From contig NC_088298.1 of the NCBI RefSeq assembly GCF_032854445.1, positions 2,354,160 through 2,418,159 of the forward strand: DNA of 64,000 bases, given 5' to 3'. The DNA comes from Liolophura sinensis. Lineage: Eukaryota; Mollusca; Polyplacophora; Chitonida; Chitonidae. A program made the translations under genes and the position numbers. Below, piece after piece: positions 54,401-56,299 of the stretch. Every line of letters begins with the position of its first letter. Position 1 is the first letter of the stretch. The notes beneath the pieces are model-generated. The model had not been told where the DNA came from and made no database searches. It saw nothing but the letters and a program-made list of their open reading frames with translations.

Positions 54401-55744
54401 TTGATATTCAGTTATGACTATACTAGAATTGATCTCCTTATAATGGCAATCAGTCATATAGGTAAAGAAAACTAGGTGTGTCCAAAAATATTTTGTTTAC
54501 ATTCAATTCTCAATTAATTATTGGTGCTTAAGGGAAGACTGAAGAATGTGTCACTTTGTAATGGCAGTCAGTTTTACAAGTTTGTTGTGCCCAAAGTATT
54601 GATTTATTTATTTATTTTTGATAAATTCAGTGATTTGATTATTGTTTATGGCAGTATTAAAGATGTTTTTCACGTCCGAATGGTGGCCACTTTTACAGAG
54701 TGAGAAAACGTTAAGTGTACCTAAAATAAACCACTGCTCTGTGACAGGTACCATCTTGAATTAAAGCATGCTCCTTCCTCAATCCGGGGCATGGATGGTC
54801 AAAACTGGATTAAGACTTACCACCAGGTTTATCTTTAAGCCAAGTCTTTAATTTCGTACTTACCCTAAAGAAAAATAGTGTAACATTAAATTAAATATGA
54901 ACTAAAACTGCTGCTGTTATACTTTGACTTTGGAGAACGGCATTGGCTGCTGAATTTGGCTAAAAATTTAAATATAAAATATGACTTAATACCAGGATTA
55001 GCTAATACACTTTCAAACAACCGGTCTCAGGTCCGATCATCAGGTGACTACACAAAATGCCCGTCACATCAAAGCATGCAGAAACACTGAAAAAAATTGT
55101 CAAACTTTCAGTTTGTACAAATAAATTATAAAATTACCTGTGTACTGAGCGTTTCGTCTGATTGTCTTGTCTGATGGCCTTGTCTGGTTGTCTTGTTCGA
55201 TGGCTCTGTCTGATTGTCTTCTCTTATGGCCTTGTCTGATTGCTTTGTCTGGTTGTCTTGTCTGATGGCCTTGTCTGGTTGTTTTGTCTGATGGCCATGT
55301 CTGATTGCCTTGTCTGGTTGTCTTGTCTAAGGCCTGATCTGATTGCCTTGTTTGGTTGTCTTGTCTGACTGCCTTATTTGGTTGTCTTGTCTATGGCCTT
55401 ATGTGATTGCCTTATTTGGTTGTCTTGTATGATGACCTTGTCTGATGGCCTTGTTTGGTTTTATTGTCTGATGGCCTTGTCTGATTGCTTTGCAGGTGTG
55501 GTGCACGACTATATCTTGTGACAACGAAATCATCTTGTCTGGATCACGGGACGGCACCATCCGACTGTGGCGACTGAAGACAGGCACCCAGATGTGTGTG
55601 TTCAACGCTCAGCTCGACATTTTCTCCATCAAGATGAGTCGGGACAAAGGAACAATCGTAGCTCTGGCGGATAAATACGGCACCCGCAAACTTATCATGC
55701 TGCAAGTAGTCCGGACCAAGTCAACCAGGAAGTACAGTTTGTGA
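9227..55744 (+). CDS. Neurexin-like multi-LamG transmembrane receptor with C-terminal WD40 propeller (25 exons, 5' partial)
   Basis: Span of the whole gene; the exons are listed separately. Joined exons give an open frame of 3,027 residues ending in TGA. Order: six jelly-roll LamG-like modules (about residues 1-1266), LamG-LamG-EGF (1267-1733), LamG-LamG-EGF (1734-2131), LamG (2131-2310), Pro/Gly stalk, transmembrane helix (2436-2458), cytoplasmic tail, WD40 propeller (about 2652-3027). The LamG/EGF order from residue 1267 equals LNS2 to LNS6 of alpha-neurexins, and the last LamG has the neurexin-type motif YHVVRF followed by NATL and VD. Neurexins are cell-surface adhesion receptors; the extracellular/cytoplasmic topology is inferred from the single helix. 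All introns are GT-AG and all phases agree. The start codon and signal peptide are not found. The adhesion role is family knowledge; the job of the propeller is unknown. Confidence 0.9.
10218..10324. repeat. 27-bp tandem repeat, 4 copies
   Basis: Unit GTGGAGACTAGGTTTAGGG followed by ATGTTG; copies are nearly identical, so the array is recent. Confidence 0.9.
10571..10700 (+). mobile_element. SINE family A, 5'-truncated, with target-site duplication
   Basis: 3' half of the family with an AAAT tail, flanked by TCAGCCTTGC and TTAGCCTTGC (one mismatch). Confidence 0.85.
11064..11280 (+). repeat. Dispersed repeat 'TTTCACCTAAA' family, copy in intron 1
   Basis: Begins TACTGTATTTCACCTAAAG. Internal ATGGCAACA, CTCTATATAGTGG and ATGTGTCAC match the copy at 44904-45126 in order. 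The 3' inverted end is weak here (TTTACTGTAA). Confidence 0.6.
11358..11497 (+). CDS. Exon 2: jelly-roll module 1, middle part
   Basis: The acceptor tgtttag is followed by GC, completing the Gly codon split from exon 1, so the joined protein reads CPNGYTLMLWVQF. This matches the post-cysteine strand of the other modules (for example GFYMSFWIRF). It continues with strand sequences GVYLSNGG and GIAMYYGSG and ends in phase 0 after VYLQ at a gtaagt donor. The next intron is occupied almost entirely by the CAGT-type array. Confidence 0.85.
11578..12785. repeat. CAGT-rich minisatellite, left block
   Basis: Runs of ACAGTCACATAGTCAA-type units, punctuated about ten times by a longer module (AGAGAGCCATCATTCTTCAG, then CAGCTGGATAGTC), so there are two levels of repetition. 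It occupies most of intron 2, and a SINE of family B lies at its right edge. Confidence 0.95.
12786..13100 (+). mobile_element. SINE family B inside the CAGT array
   Basis: Contains GGTAGATCCAGGATCAATCC, AAGAGGAAGTTGTAACTTCC, GGGTCGGGCGGGGCGGCTTA and the 3' end GAGTACAACGTTAAACCCC with an ACTC tail. The tRNA-like A-box end is missing compared with the copy at 16821. Confidence 0.88.
13101..13985. repeat. CAGT-rich minisatellite, right block
   Basis: Continues the array, but with CAGACAGTCAGATACA units and a 65-bp type higher repeat around 13.65-13.86 kb. The open frames across it (Lys-Gln-Ser-Asp repeats) come from the repeat and are not called as genes. Confidence 0.9.
14273..14567 (+). CDS. 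Exon 3: jelly-roll module 1, C-terminal part
   Basis: Encodes TSGEQWSVDYDN, then HWYHVTVTWKR and LVLYINGNKVG, the classic LamG beta strands, and closes with FILGRAND and VVVDEFQFWS. Two acceptors lie 4 nt apart (gcag and gcagacag). Only the second keeps the phase-0 frame from exon 2, so it is chosen; the first would shift the frame. The exon ends in phase 1 on the G of a split Gly, which sets the 1-1 register used by the five following module exons. Confidence 0.85.
14568..15633 (+). other. Intron 3
   Basis: GT-AG, phase 1. It holds a dispersed repeat (about 14700-14935) that resembles sequences near 3283 and 52662 (shared CCCCA-GGTCAGTC and GGAATTAA, then CATTTCTGAATATTC), and a SINE fragment. 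No exon is seen. Confidence 0.7.
15048..15222 (+). mobile_element. SINE family A, 5'-truncated, with target-site duplication
   Basis: Starts within the core (CATGCTGGCTTCC) and ends in an AAAT tail. The 10-bp duplication TGTTATCTTT occurs at 15038-15047 and 15223-15232. Confidence 0.9.
15634..16263 (+). CDS. Exon 4: jelly-roll module 2 (single exon)
   Basis: A complete module of about 210 residues in one phase 1-1 exon. It starts GPIYRYYLSMDQM, has the Cys pair CLGNMEKC (about residues 277 and 284), then FYMSFWIRF, GVAIYYQGGRLYAEL, WYFVEISWDD, FYMGRAN and VDVDEFESFY, ending FIQR plus a split Gly. The upstream acceptor (ttccag) is preferred over a nearby ttacag because only the former is in phase 1. 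The donor is gtgagt. Confidence 0.9.
16611..16768 (+). mobile_element. SINE family A inserted in older repeat, with target-site duplication
   Basis: 5'-truncated copy. GAAAAACAGG flanks it at 16601-16610 and 16769-16778. Confidence 0.92.
16821..17180 (+). mobile_element. SINE family B, full-length reference copy with target-site duplication
   Basis: tRNA-derived head with a good A box (TAGCACAGTTGGTAGAGC), B-box-like GGTAGATCC, family-specific body, and 3' end GAGTACGACGTTAAACCCC with (ACTC)n. The 11-bp duplication TCAAAATGTGG occurs at 16810-16820 and 17181-17191. Confidence 0.93.
17855..18496 (+). CDS. Exon 5: jelly-roll module 3 (single exon)
   Basis: Phase 1-1 exon of 642 nt encoding a full module: GKPTNHYFDFDRMSGSR, Cys pair CLGNLDFC, MKAFWLRP, GFSVMYSRGRLHVK, WHFLELSWHPERGLQLF, HFYVGRGN, and VDEMEYWY ending FIQR. 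WHFLELSWHPERGL is nearly repeated in module 4 (WYFLELSWHPEHGL), so these two are the closest pair. The donor (gtcggt) is weak, but it is the only one that keeps the 1-1 phase. Confidence 0.88.
19150..19272 (-). repeat. Dispersed repeat 'TTTCACCTAAA' family, fragment
   Basis: The reverse complement starts TACTGTATTTCACCTGAAG and continues to TTTTGATGCCAACACATCAG, as in the copies at 11064 and 44904. Confidence 0.6.
19268..19325. repeat. 20-bp tandem repeat, 3 copies
   Basis: Three copies of ACCGTATTTGTTGTTAAAAT with small changes; the array starts at the end of the preceding dispersed repeat. Confidence 0.85.
19537..20175 (+). CDS. Exon 6: jelly-roll module 4 (single exon)
   Basis: Phase 1-1 exon of 639 nt. 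It encodes GEPMNYLISMEEIRNSR, the Cys pair CLGNLELC, TMAFWVNF, GIQIFYRDGHVFF, WYFLELSWHPEHGLNVYID, NVYLGRAN, and FDEMEIWYGRRE ending ILR. The acceptor is ttacag and the donor gtaaga. It is followed by the largest intron (9,055 nt), which holds two satellites; no further module exon was recognised in that intron. Confidence 0.9.
21798..21950 (+). mobile_element. SINE family A, rearranged remnant
   Basis: B-box section GTGAGTTCAAATCCAGCTC and core are followed abruptly by the AACACC-CCAATAAATAAAT end; most of the 3' half is deleted. A second tail-like segment lies at about 22050-22116. Confidence 0.65.
24461..24545 (-). mobile_element. tRNA-derived SINE head, third type (Ser/Leu-like)
   Basis: The reverse complement reads GTTGGTCGAGTGGTCTAGAC, then CTGACTCTGAGGTCGTTGG and TTCGAAAGCC. 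A long gap between A- and B-box regions is typical of class II tRNAs. No intact acceptor stem is visible, so it is not called a tRNA gene. A similar B-box end occurs at about 51.5 kb. Confidence 0.6.
25088..26343. repeat. 36-bp satellite, about 35 copies
   Basis: Unit AATACACTGTACATTGCAGG followed by GCTGAATGATTGAAAA. Since 36 is divisible by 3, the minus strand stays open for up to 405 codons as a 12-residue repeat (FFNHSALQCTVY type). The array contains ATG-free variants and gains or losses of one base, so the frame is judged an effect of the repeat. Confidence 0.95.
26381..28693. repeat. 62-bp satellite with an EcoRI site per unit, about 37 copies
   Basis: Unit ATCAATGGGAATTGACCTAC, then AAATGATTCAGGATAACTCT, then GAATTCAGAAATGACAGAAG and TT. 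Four middle variants (GGATATC, GGATAAC, GAATAAC, AAATAAC) and three end variants are mixed. Runs of variants recur, showing block duplication inside the array. Confidence 0.95.
29231..29851 (+). CDS. Exon 7: jelly-roll module 5 (single exon)
   Basis: Phase 1-1 exon of 621 nt. The split first codon is Glu here (EVIGYETFSME). The Cys pair is CMGNLERC, followed by LTVSLYLKA, YSLYYKDGRLHS, WQLIEMSWHKDKGIVLRLNG, PVYVGKS, and VDEVEYHY, ending ITNR. The motif VPGKVGNAADLNGNRQYIDLG closely matches module 6 (VSGKVGQAVHLNGRSQYIDLG). The region between 29.10 and 29.23 kb is open in the same frame but low-complexity, and is treated as intron. Confidence 0.9.
29852..30639 (+). other. Intron 7
   Basis: GT-AG, phase 1. 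I see no repeat or exon in it; plain AT-rich sequence. Confidence 0.7.
30640..31254 (+). CDS. Exon 8: jelly-roll module 6 (single exon)
   Basis: Phase 1-1 exon of 615 nt. The split first codon is Asp (DPVRHEIFHTGAIRGNR). The Cys pair is spaced as in the others (CQGSLRRC), followed by FTLRFDVKP, VDVYYKDGRLYTTV, WQRVEVSFSPQTGLQLYLNG, TYLGRAT, and YEDVELWEARRDF, ending GYR. It is the last of the jelly-roll series; the next exon opens a neurexin-type LamG domain that lacks the Cys pair. Confidence 0.9.
31255..32675 (+). other. Intron 8
   Basis: GT-AG, phase 1. Opens with a 43-bp tandem array; the rest is AT-rich with homopolymer runs and no recognised feature. Confidence 0.7.
31394..31603. repeat. 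43-bp tandem repeat, 5 copies
   Basis: Unit GTAGCCTGCTTTTAAAGATA followed by TAGGTATTATTTTAGTACTT and ACT; copies are nearly identical. Confidence 0.92.
32676..32950 (+). CDS. Exon 9: neurexin-type LamG domain 7 (LNS2-like), first part
   Basis: Phase 1 in, phase 0 out. A Thr/Pro linker (VTTTPRPRLTTFPG) joins the jelly-roll block to a classical LamG start: VVHFNGQSYIGYDFN, then ELEFLLATYNRDGLIWFTD. The spacing F-x-T/A then GLI-F matches Laminin_G_2 domains. The donor is gtgagt after HISMR. Confidence 0.88.
32951..34258 (+). other. Intron 9
   Basis: GT-AG, phase 0. Contains one copy of the GCAGAATAAATCTTTT-type repeat (about 33735-33975) and a fragment resembling the AACTTGCCA repeat of introns 13, 14 and 19 (about 33530-33690). 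No exon is seen. Confidence 0.65.
34259..34387 (+). CDS. Exon 10: LamG domain 7, middle part
   Basis: A short phase 0-0 exon with DGRLVFHLEYGAGG and LNDGRYHSVQIKREGRE, the central strands of a LamG fold (L-DG-Y/WH-V). Two donors are possible (gtagag and gtactg, 8 nt apart). The second gives phase 0, which matches exon 11. The intron behind it contains a SINE tail. Confidence 0.85.
34640..34698 (+). mobile_element. SINE family A, 3' tail
   Basis: GCGAAATATTCTTGAGTACC through CACCAATCAAATAAATAAAT in intron 10. Confidence 0.85.
34810..34968 (+). CDS. Exon 11: LamG domain 7, third part
   Basis: Phase 0-0. Encodes LTFLVDGQQVRQMTLP and VQIGGSPDP, then EGFTGILGD, the usual LamG closing motif (G-x-GGxP, then F-x-G-x-x-x-D). 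Acceptor tttcag and donor gtatgt are strong. The downstream intron contains a 60-bp direct duplication. Confidence 0.88.
34969..35937 (+). other. Intron 11
   Basis: GT-AG, phase 0. Apart from the 60-bp duplication near its end, no feature is seen. Confidence 0.7.
35650..35765. repeat. 60-bp direct duplication, 2 copies
   Basis: GATGTGACATCAGAGTTCCT and the 40 bases after it are repeated with a period of 60 and one or two differences, about 170 bp upstream of exon 12. Confidence 0.92.
35938..36775 (+). CDS. Exon 12: end of LamG 7, Pro-rich hinge, LamG 8 (LNS3-like), EGF-like 1
   Basis: A large exon, phase 0 in and phase 1 out. It completes LamG 7, then encodes a Pro/Thr/Arg-rich hinge (TRTPPPPRRTTPPPPRQT). 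A full LamG follows (ISFEFRTIDPQGLVLFNGG, FHNVRINIRERYIELSLDG, FVGYV, GYRGCLRNLRVSND). It ends with a six-cysteine EGF-like domain: the run from CVRALPC to RDRNC has the C-C-C-C-x-C-C order. This LNS-then-EGF order equals LNS3-EGF2 of alpha-neurexin. Confidence 0.92.
36807..36893 (-). mobile_element. SINE family A, 3' part, inverted
   Basis: The reverse complement gives CCTCCCACCATAGTG, AAGCGAAATATTCTTCAG and the AAAT tail. It lies just inside intron 12. Confidence 0.82.
37255..37530 (+). repeat. Dispersed repeat 'GCAGAATAAATCTTTT' family, copy in intron 12
   Basis: GGCAGAATAAATCTTTTCTC at the left, AACAGGGAAATCCTAAAACC in the middle and TTTAGTGTTGGCTCGCTCG near the right end, as in the copies at about 16460 and 33735. 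Confidence 0.7.
37565..37900 (+). repeat. Dispersed repeat with internal inverted segments
   Basis: Matches the reverse complement of about 59645-59986: AACATAAAAATGATGCC near the left, AAATATTTTTTGTA in the middle, and GTTAGCTGAAAAGACCAAAT near the right. Confidence 0.6.
38109..38322 (+). mobile_element. MITE-like element with inverted ends (TAATTC-TCAACC family)
   Basis: Left end TAATTCTTCAACC; the right end is its inverted counterpart (TTTTGAGGAATTA). Internal GGTGTTCATTCAAGCATG and ATTATTCTGTGTTGA are shared with the copy at 52867-53073. It ends about 64 bp before exon 13. Confidence 0.7.
38387..38604 (+). CDS. Exon 13: LamG domain 9 (LNS4-like), first part
   Basis: Phase 1 in, phase 0 out. 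Encodes VAPVATLDGHTSITVRFSK, MSLQFRTPLADALLFET and IKVYLEGGRIKFETNIGGEKK. The acceptor (ttaacag) follows a T-rich tract, and about 60 bp upstream lies the end of a dispersed repeat with inverted ends (38109-38322). The donor is gtgaga. Confidence 0.87.
38605..39437 (+). other. Intron 13
   Basis: GT-AG, phase 0. Contains a SINE-like AAAT tail (about 38780-38850) and a fragment of the AACTTGCCA repeat (about 39235-39380). No exon is seen. Confidence 0.65.
39438..39546 (+). CDS. Exon 14: LamG domain 9, middle part
   Basis: A small exon, phase 0 in and phase 1 out: VVRFGSGLNDNDWHTLHIRRRADYIELWVDNDEHKAG when translated. LNDNDWHTLHIRRR is the LamG core (LNDxxWHxVxxxR), followed by the strand YIELWVD. 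The acceptor is ctgtag and the donor gtaaga. Confidence 0.87.
39547..40248 (+). other. Intron 14
   Basis: GT-AG, phase 1. Two more fragments of the AACTTGCCA repeat (about 39890-39960 and 40020-40110); otherwise nothing recognised. Confidence 0.65.
40249..40992 (+). CDS. Exon 15: end of LamG 9 plus LamG domain 10 (LNS5-like)
   Basis: Phase 1-1. It completes LamG 9 (KYAYIGHLRNFYVNGQDV) and, after a short hinge (PTINDLPPIIF), encodes a whole LamG domain: MNLSFMFKTTASSGLILYN, MGVELNYGQLNYVL, LNDNKWHYVLIQRLE, ERFFIGGLPD and KGFQGCIASLNLNGYV. It ends SKGCLG just before the second EGF-like exon. Two LamG domains in series between EGF-like domains match LNS4-LNS5 of neurexin. Confidence 0.92.
40993..41781 (+). 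other. Intron 15
   Basis: GT-AG, phase 1. AT-rich with a short AAAT run near its end. No repeat family member or exon is recognised. Confidence 0.65.
41782..41901 (+). CDS. Exon 16: EGF-like domain 2
   Basis: A phase 1-1 exon of 120 nt holding one complete EGF-like domain. It starts DPGIMCSPTSC and continues through GIC, YWCNC and GTGC, giving six cysteines in the standard order. The donor (tgtaagtaat) is consensus-like. The last 31 nt of the exon together with the donor are repeated downstream as a 47-bp minisatellite. Reading past the true donor gives Glu-Cys-Lys-stop. Confidence 0.92.
41871..42163 (+). repeat. 47-bp minisatellite built from the exon 16 end and its 5' splice site, 6 copies
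   Basis: Copies start at 41871, 41918, 41965, 42012, 42059 and 42122 with ACTTCA or a close variant. The first copy is the coding end of exon 16 plus its donor. GTAAGT is kept in copies 2, 4, 5 and 6 and is GCAAGT in copy 3. Confidence 0.95.
42471..42600. repeat. 18-bp tandem repeat, 7 copies
   Basis: Perfect repeats of TCTTCTACACAAGTCCTA. The perfection suggests recent expansion. Confidence 0.97.
42640..42957 (+). mobile_element. SINE family A with internal 128-bp tandem duplication
   Basis: The segment from ACTAAACCTAAGTCTTGCTG to GGCCGTCGT is repeated with a 128-bp period. Only the second copy continues to the 3' end and tail. The flank ACTAAACC is part of the duplicated unit, so the duplication followed insertion. 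Confidence 0.88.
43292..43476 (+). CDS. Exon 17: LamG domain 11 (LNS6-like), first part
   Basis: Phase 1 in, phase 0 out. The split codon joins to Phe (EFGVGYRLNSQ), then DELAFGFRTYSENGLLARVD and DDFIEVRL. The pattern LAFGFRT-LLARVDS parallels LNS6 of neurexins (LAIGFST-LVRVDS, from family knowledge). Acceptor tttcag, donor gtaagt. Confidence 0.9.
43477..44124 (+). other. Intron 17
   Basis: GT-AG, phase 0. Carries a 24-bp duplicate (TACCGACAGAAGTCC-AAGGGG, about 43967-44014). Several short open frames are present but none resembles a known domain. Confidence 0.65.
44125..44296 (+). CDS. Exon 18: LamG domain 11, second part
   Basis: Phase 0 in, phase 1 out: VNGHVVVTYNTGD, FNDEEYHVVRFYRNRNN, ATLFVDDYPG. 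YHVVRF-R followed by NATL-VD is the most neurexin-specific stretch in the gene. The following intron carries a dispersed repeat and a 28-bp array. Confidence 0.92.
44904..45126 (+). mobile_element. MITE-like element with inverted TTTCACCTAAA ends, best copy
   Basis: Left end TTACCGTGTTTCACCTAAAA; the right end read in reverse is TAACTGCATTTCACCTAAAG. Body of about 180 bp without coding capacity. TTAA occurs at both edges and could be the target site. Confidence 0.7.
45161..45691. repeat. 28-bp tandem repeat, about 19 copies
   Basis: Unit CACCTGATATATGTATAGGA followed by CACTTCTG. Early copies carry TATATGA or TAGAGGA variants. A spurious open frame runs on the minus strand. Lies about 120 bp upstream of exon 19. 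Confidence 0.95.
45812..45910 (+). CDS. Exon 19: LamG domain 11, third part
   Basis: A phase 1-1 micro-exon of 99 nt: GEAYVFNRQAQIFLGAS followed by NKFDGIIAG. It corresponds to the closing strands of LNS6 (a nucleotide-frame neighbour also gives an open frame but does not match the fold). Acceptor ttacag and donor gtaagg fit. The position resembles the place where neurexin LNS6 coding is also split, but that is only an analogy. Confidence 0.85.
45911..46716 (+). other. Intron 19
   Basis: GT-AG, phase 1. Contains one AACTTGCCA repeat (about 46575-46700) close to exon 20. Otherwise AT-rich. Confidence 0.65.
46717..46825 (+). CDS. Exon 20: LamG domain 11 C-terminus and start of stalk
   Basis: Phase 1 in, phase 2 out. 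Encodes FHFNGVRALDLARFGG, equivalent to the neurexin LNS6 closing motif (Y/F-x-NG-x-x-x-L), then a short Val/Pro-rich segment (VVFVPPPLLLD). It joins exon 21 through a split Arg codon. The exon has no long open frame of its own, so it is supported by homology and by phase. Confidence 0.82.
47428..47700 (+). repeat. Dispersed repeat 'GTTGCCT' family, copy 1
   Basis: GATCTTTCAGAAATG, ATTACATTTATG and ATTAATGTCAACAAAAATTG occur in the same order as in the copies at 50826-51188 and 62875-63172 (minus). A SINE starts directly at its right end. Confidence 0.6.
47701..47919 (+). mobile_element. SINE family A, near full length
   Basis: B-box section GAGTTCAAGTCCAGCCC, core CTGGCAGCAACCTGCGG, and 3' end GTGACATATTCTTGAGTACG with a decayed tail. 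The A-box end is missing. Lies in intron 20, before a C tract. Confidence 0.85.
48003..49101 (+). CDS. Exon 21: stalk, transmembrane helix, cytoplasmic tail and first WD40 blade
   Basis: A 1,099-nt exon, phase 2 in and phase 0 out. In order: a Pro-rich stalk (PVPKPTVSIPKPEDP), a Gly-rich run, a hydrophobic helix of 23 residues (AGAVVGTVLGILAFLSSLMW, at 48352-48420), a Cys-rich juxtamembrane patch (RCKPGWCPCW), a Ser/Gly/Gln/Tyr-rich tail with PPPPQY (a PPxY motif, tyrosine codon at 48853), and the first blade ending HVWDMS. A frame-shifted Trp/Arg-rich translation over the Gly run is a shadow. Because stalk, helix and WD blade are contiguous in one exon, the fusion is real unless the assembly is wrong. 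Confidence 0.93.
49231..49558 (+). mobile_element. SINE family B
   Basis: Starts ACACAGTTGGTAGAACG (A-box end) and runs through GCGGTAGATCCAGG, CGGGGCAGCTTACTTGCC and AGTACGACGTTAAACCCC to an ACTC-type tail. A short internal deletion follows the B-box region. Confidence 0.9.
49678..49727 (+). mobile_element. SINE family A tail with target-site duplication
   Basis: Only the last 50 bp of the family. The flanks TTGGTTTTTAGCA (49665-49677) and TTGGTTTTTGGCA (49728-49740) differ at one base. Confidence 0.85.
49844..49999 (+). CDS. Exon 22: WD40 propeller, second blade
   Basis: Phase 0-0: NGELVRFMKGNTNGSTDLHL, then LLVGDVNADVDV and FSNRKGVMNRKLQ. The blade is divergent. Exon 21 ends VWDMS and exon 22 starts NGELV, which together make a standard WD-repeat end and turn. 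Acceptor tttcag and donor gtatgt. It has no long frame of its own and is placed by homology and phase. Confidence 0.85.
50826..51188 (+). repeat. Dispersed repeat 'GTTGCCT' family, copy 2, split by a SINE
   Basis: GACCTGTCAAAAATGTAACG at the left; GAGACAGGTGGTCAGTAAAT and AGGTTGCCTATTTTGC at the right. The SINE tail at 50938-51035 interrupts it. The reverse complement of 62875-63172 aligns closely. Confidence 0.75.
50938..51035 (+). mobile_element. SINE family A, 5'-truncated, inside older repeat
   Basis: CCCAGTTTCCTTCCACCATA through CACCAAGCAAATAAATAAAT. AGAAGATTG-type sequence occurs on both sides (GAAGATTG), a likely target-site duplication. Confidence 0.85.
51282..51536. repeat. 85-bp tandem repeat, 3 copies
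   Basis: Starts at 51282, 51367 and 51452 with CAGCCAT-TGGAACA-TCAGC. Each ends in GTGCCTG-CTCT-AGG. The last copy continues into CACTGGTTCAAAACCCAG, a B-box-like end. Confidence 0.9.
51540..51669 (+). repeat. SINE-tail segments in tandem
   Basis: Three copies of AAAACCCAGAGCTTGAGTAA-type sequence, two followed by CACCAGTGAAATAAATAAAT, i.e. repeated SINE 3' ends. Confidence 0.7.
51802..52040 (+). CDS. Exon 23: WD40 propeller, blades 2/3 to 4
   Basis: Phase 0 in, phase 2 out. It begins IWDFQSGRPL, completing a WD motif, then CSALCIMSDGDKVVYA and SVVVWDLLGNQ, a second WD motif, and starts the next blade (VCFLALSQNDR). The split Arg codon continues with YVVAGF in exon 24. Acceptor ttcacag, donor gtacag. 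The following intron begins with a 31-bp tandem array. Confidence 0.9.
52122..52590. repeat. 31-bp tandem repeat, about 15 copies
   Basis: Unit AATATGTAATATGGAGTTTG followed by GGATCTGGCC. It starts about 80 bp after exon 23. Substitutions are common but length is well kept. A spurious open frame runs on the minus strand. Confidence 0.95.
52867..53073 (+). mobile_element. MITE-like element with inverted ends (TAATTC-TCAACC family), second copy
   Basis: Right end, read in reverse, is TAATTCCTCAACCTTTTCAC. Internal GTGTTCGTTCAAGCATG and ATTATTCTGTGTTGACGG match the copy at 38109-38322. A single end of the same type occurs at 49573-49597. Confidence 0.7.
53542..53602 (+). mobile_element. SINE family A tail with 14-bp target-site duplication
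   Basis: A 61-bp 5'-truncated copy. CTTAAGTGACACAA is present at 53528-53541 and 53603-53616, without mismatch. Confidence 0.93.
53981..54365 (+). CDS. Exon 24: WD40 propeller, blades 4 to 6
   Basis: Phase 2 in, phase 0 out. Encodes YVVAGFRNTIDG, then GLRNGDLVIWNLRNGRSS and the best canonical repeat of the propeller: EVKALALSEDNRFLVSASAD followed by GTLKLWDM and LTGHQDE. The GH and WD dipeptides, with S-D-G spacing, are textbook WD40. Acceptor caccag, donor gtgaga. Confidence 0.93.
55155..55489. repeat. 13-bp tandem repeat, about 26 copies, reaching the last acceptor
   Basis: Units such as TCTGATGGCCTTG, TCTGGTTGTCTTG and TCTGATTGTCTTG. The last unit, TCTGATTGCTTTG, is followed by CAG, so it forms part of the exon 25 acceptor. 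Confidence 0.93.
55496..55744 (+). CDS. Exon 25: last WD40 blades, C-terminus and stop
   Basis: Phase 0 in, ends at TGA (55742-55744). Encodes VWCTTISCDNEIILSGSRDG then TIRLWRLKTGT, followed by a final, less regular blade and the tail TKSTRKYSL. Its acceptor (ttgctttgcag) is formed at the very end of a 13-bp tandem array. The last residues Y-S-L fit the loose hydrophobic-x-hydrophobic pattern of class II PDZ ligands, the class used by neurexins. That is inference only. Confidence 0.93.
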   Translation: MWCTTISCDNEIILSGSRDGTIRLWRLKTGTQMCVFNAQLDIFSIKMSRDKGTIVALADKYGTRKLIMLQVVRTKSTRKYSL

Positions 55745-56293
55745 GGTGGTCACATCATTTATATAGTCATGTGTCCAAGTCAGTTAATGTCTCTAGTTAT
55801 TTCTTCAATATTGTGATGGGAGTCAAAGAAAGAGAAAAAATATGGCTTTTGTTAATAAGAGTTAAAAAAGAAAATTAATTTGTGCCATAAGAAAGACTTT
55901 CCGGGTGGAACTATATTTTGTGGAGTCATTCTACACATAGTGCTTGCATGGTTGGTGATAGCACAGATATATGAGCAGCACGACAGATGGCAACATGGCC
56001 GGCAATGTTGCCAGAGGTGATAGTGGGCACACCACTATTCTAGATGGGCGCATGTCCTCTGATGTTTAAAACTTGGAACTGTTCTTTCCTGTATGCAAAC
56101 CTGTCCAGAGACACTATGGATTATAAAACTAATTTACATTTGTAATGCTATCTCATTGGTTCTGCATGAAATGACAGAACTCTTGTAACAGCCTTTTGTA
56201 CACGTTTTCTGTTGATGTGTGGAAAACTACAGTACCGTTCCTTCCCATTTGTGTCTATAATGTCATCCGTAAAACGAACAAAGTACCAGAGGA

Positions 56294-56299
56294 AATAAA
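56294..56299 (+). terminator. Proximal poly(A) signal candidate (AATAAA)
   Basis: AATAAA about 550 nt after the stop, followed by TG-containing sequence. It would give a short 3' UTR. No experimental support is available from sequence alone. Confidence 0.35.
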
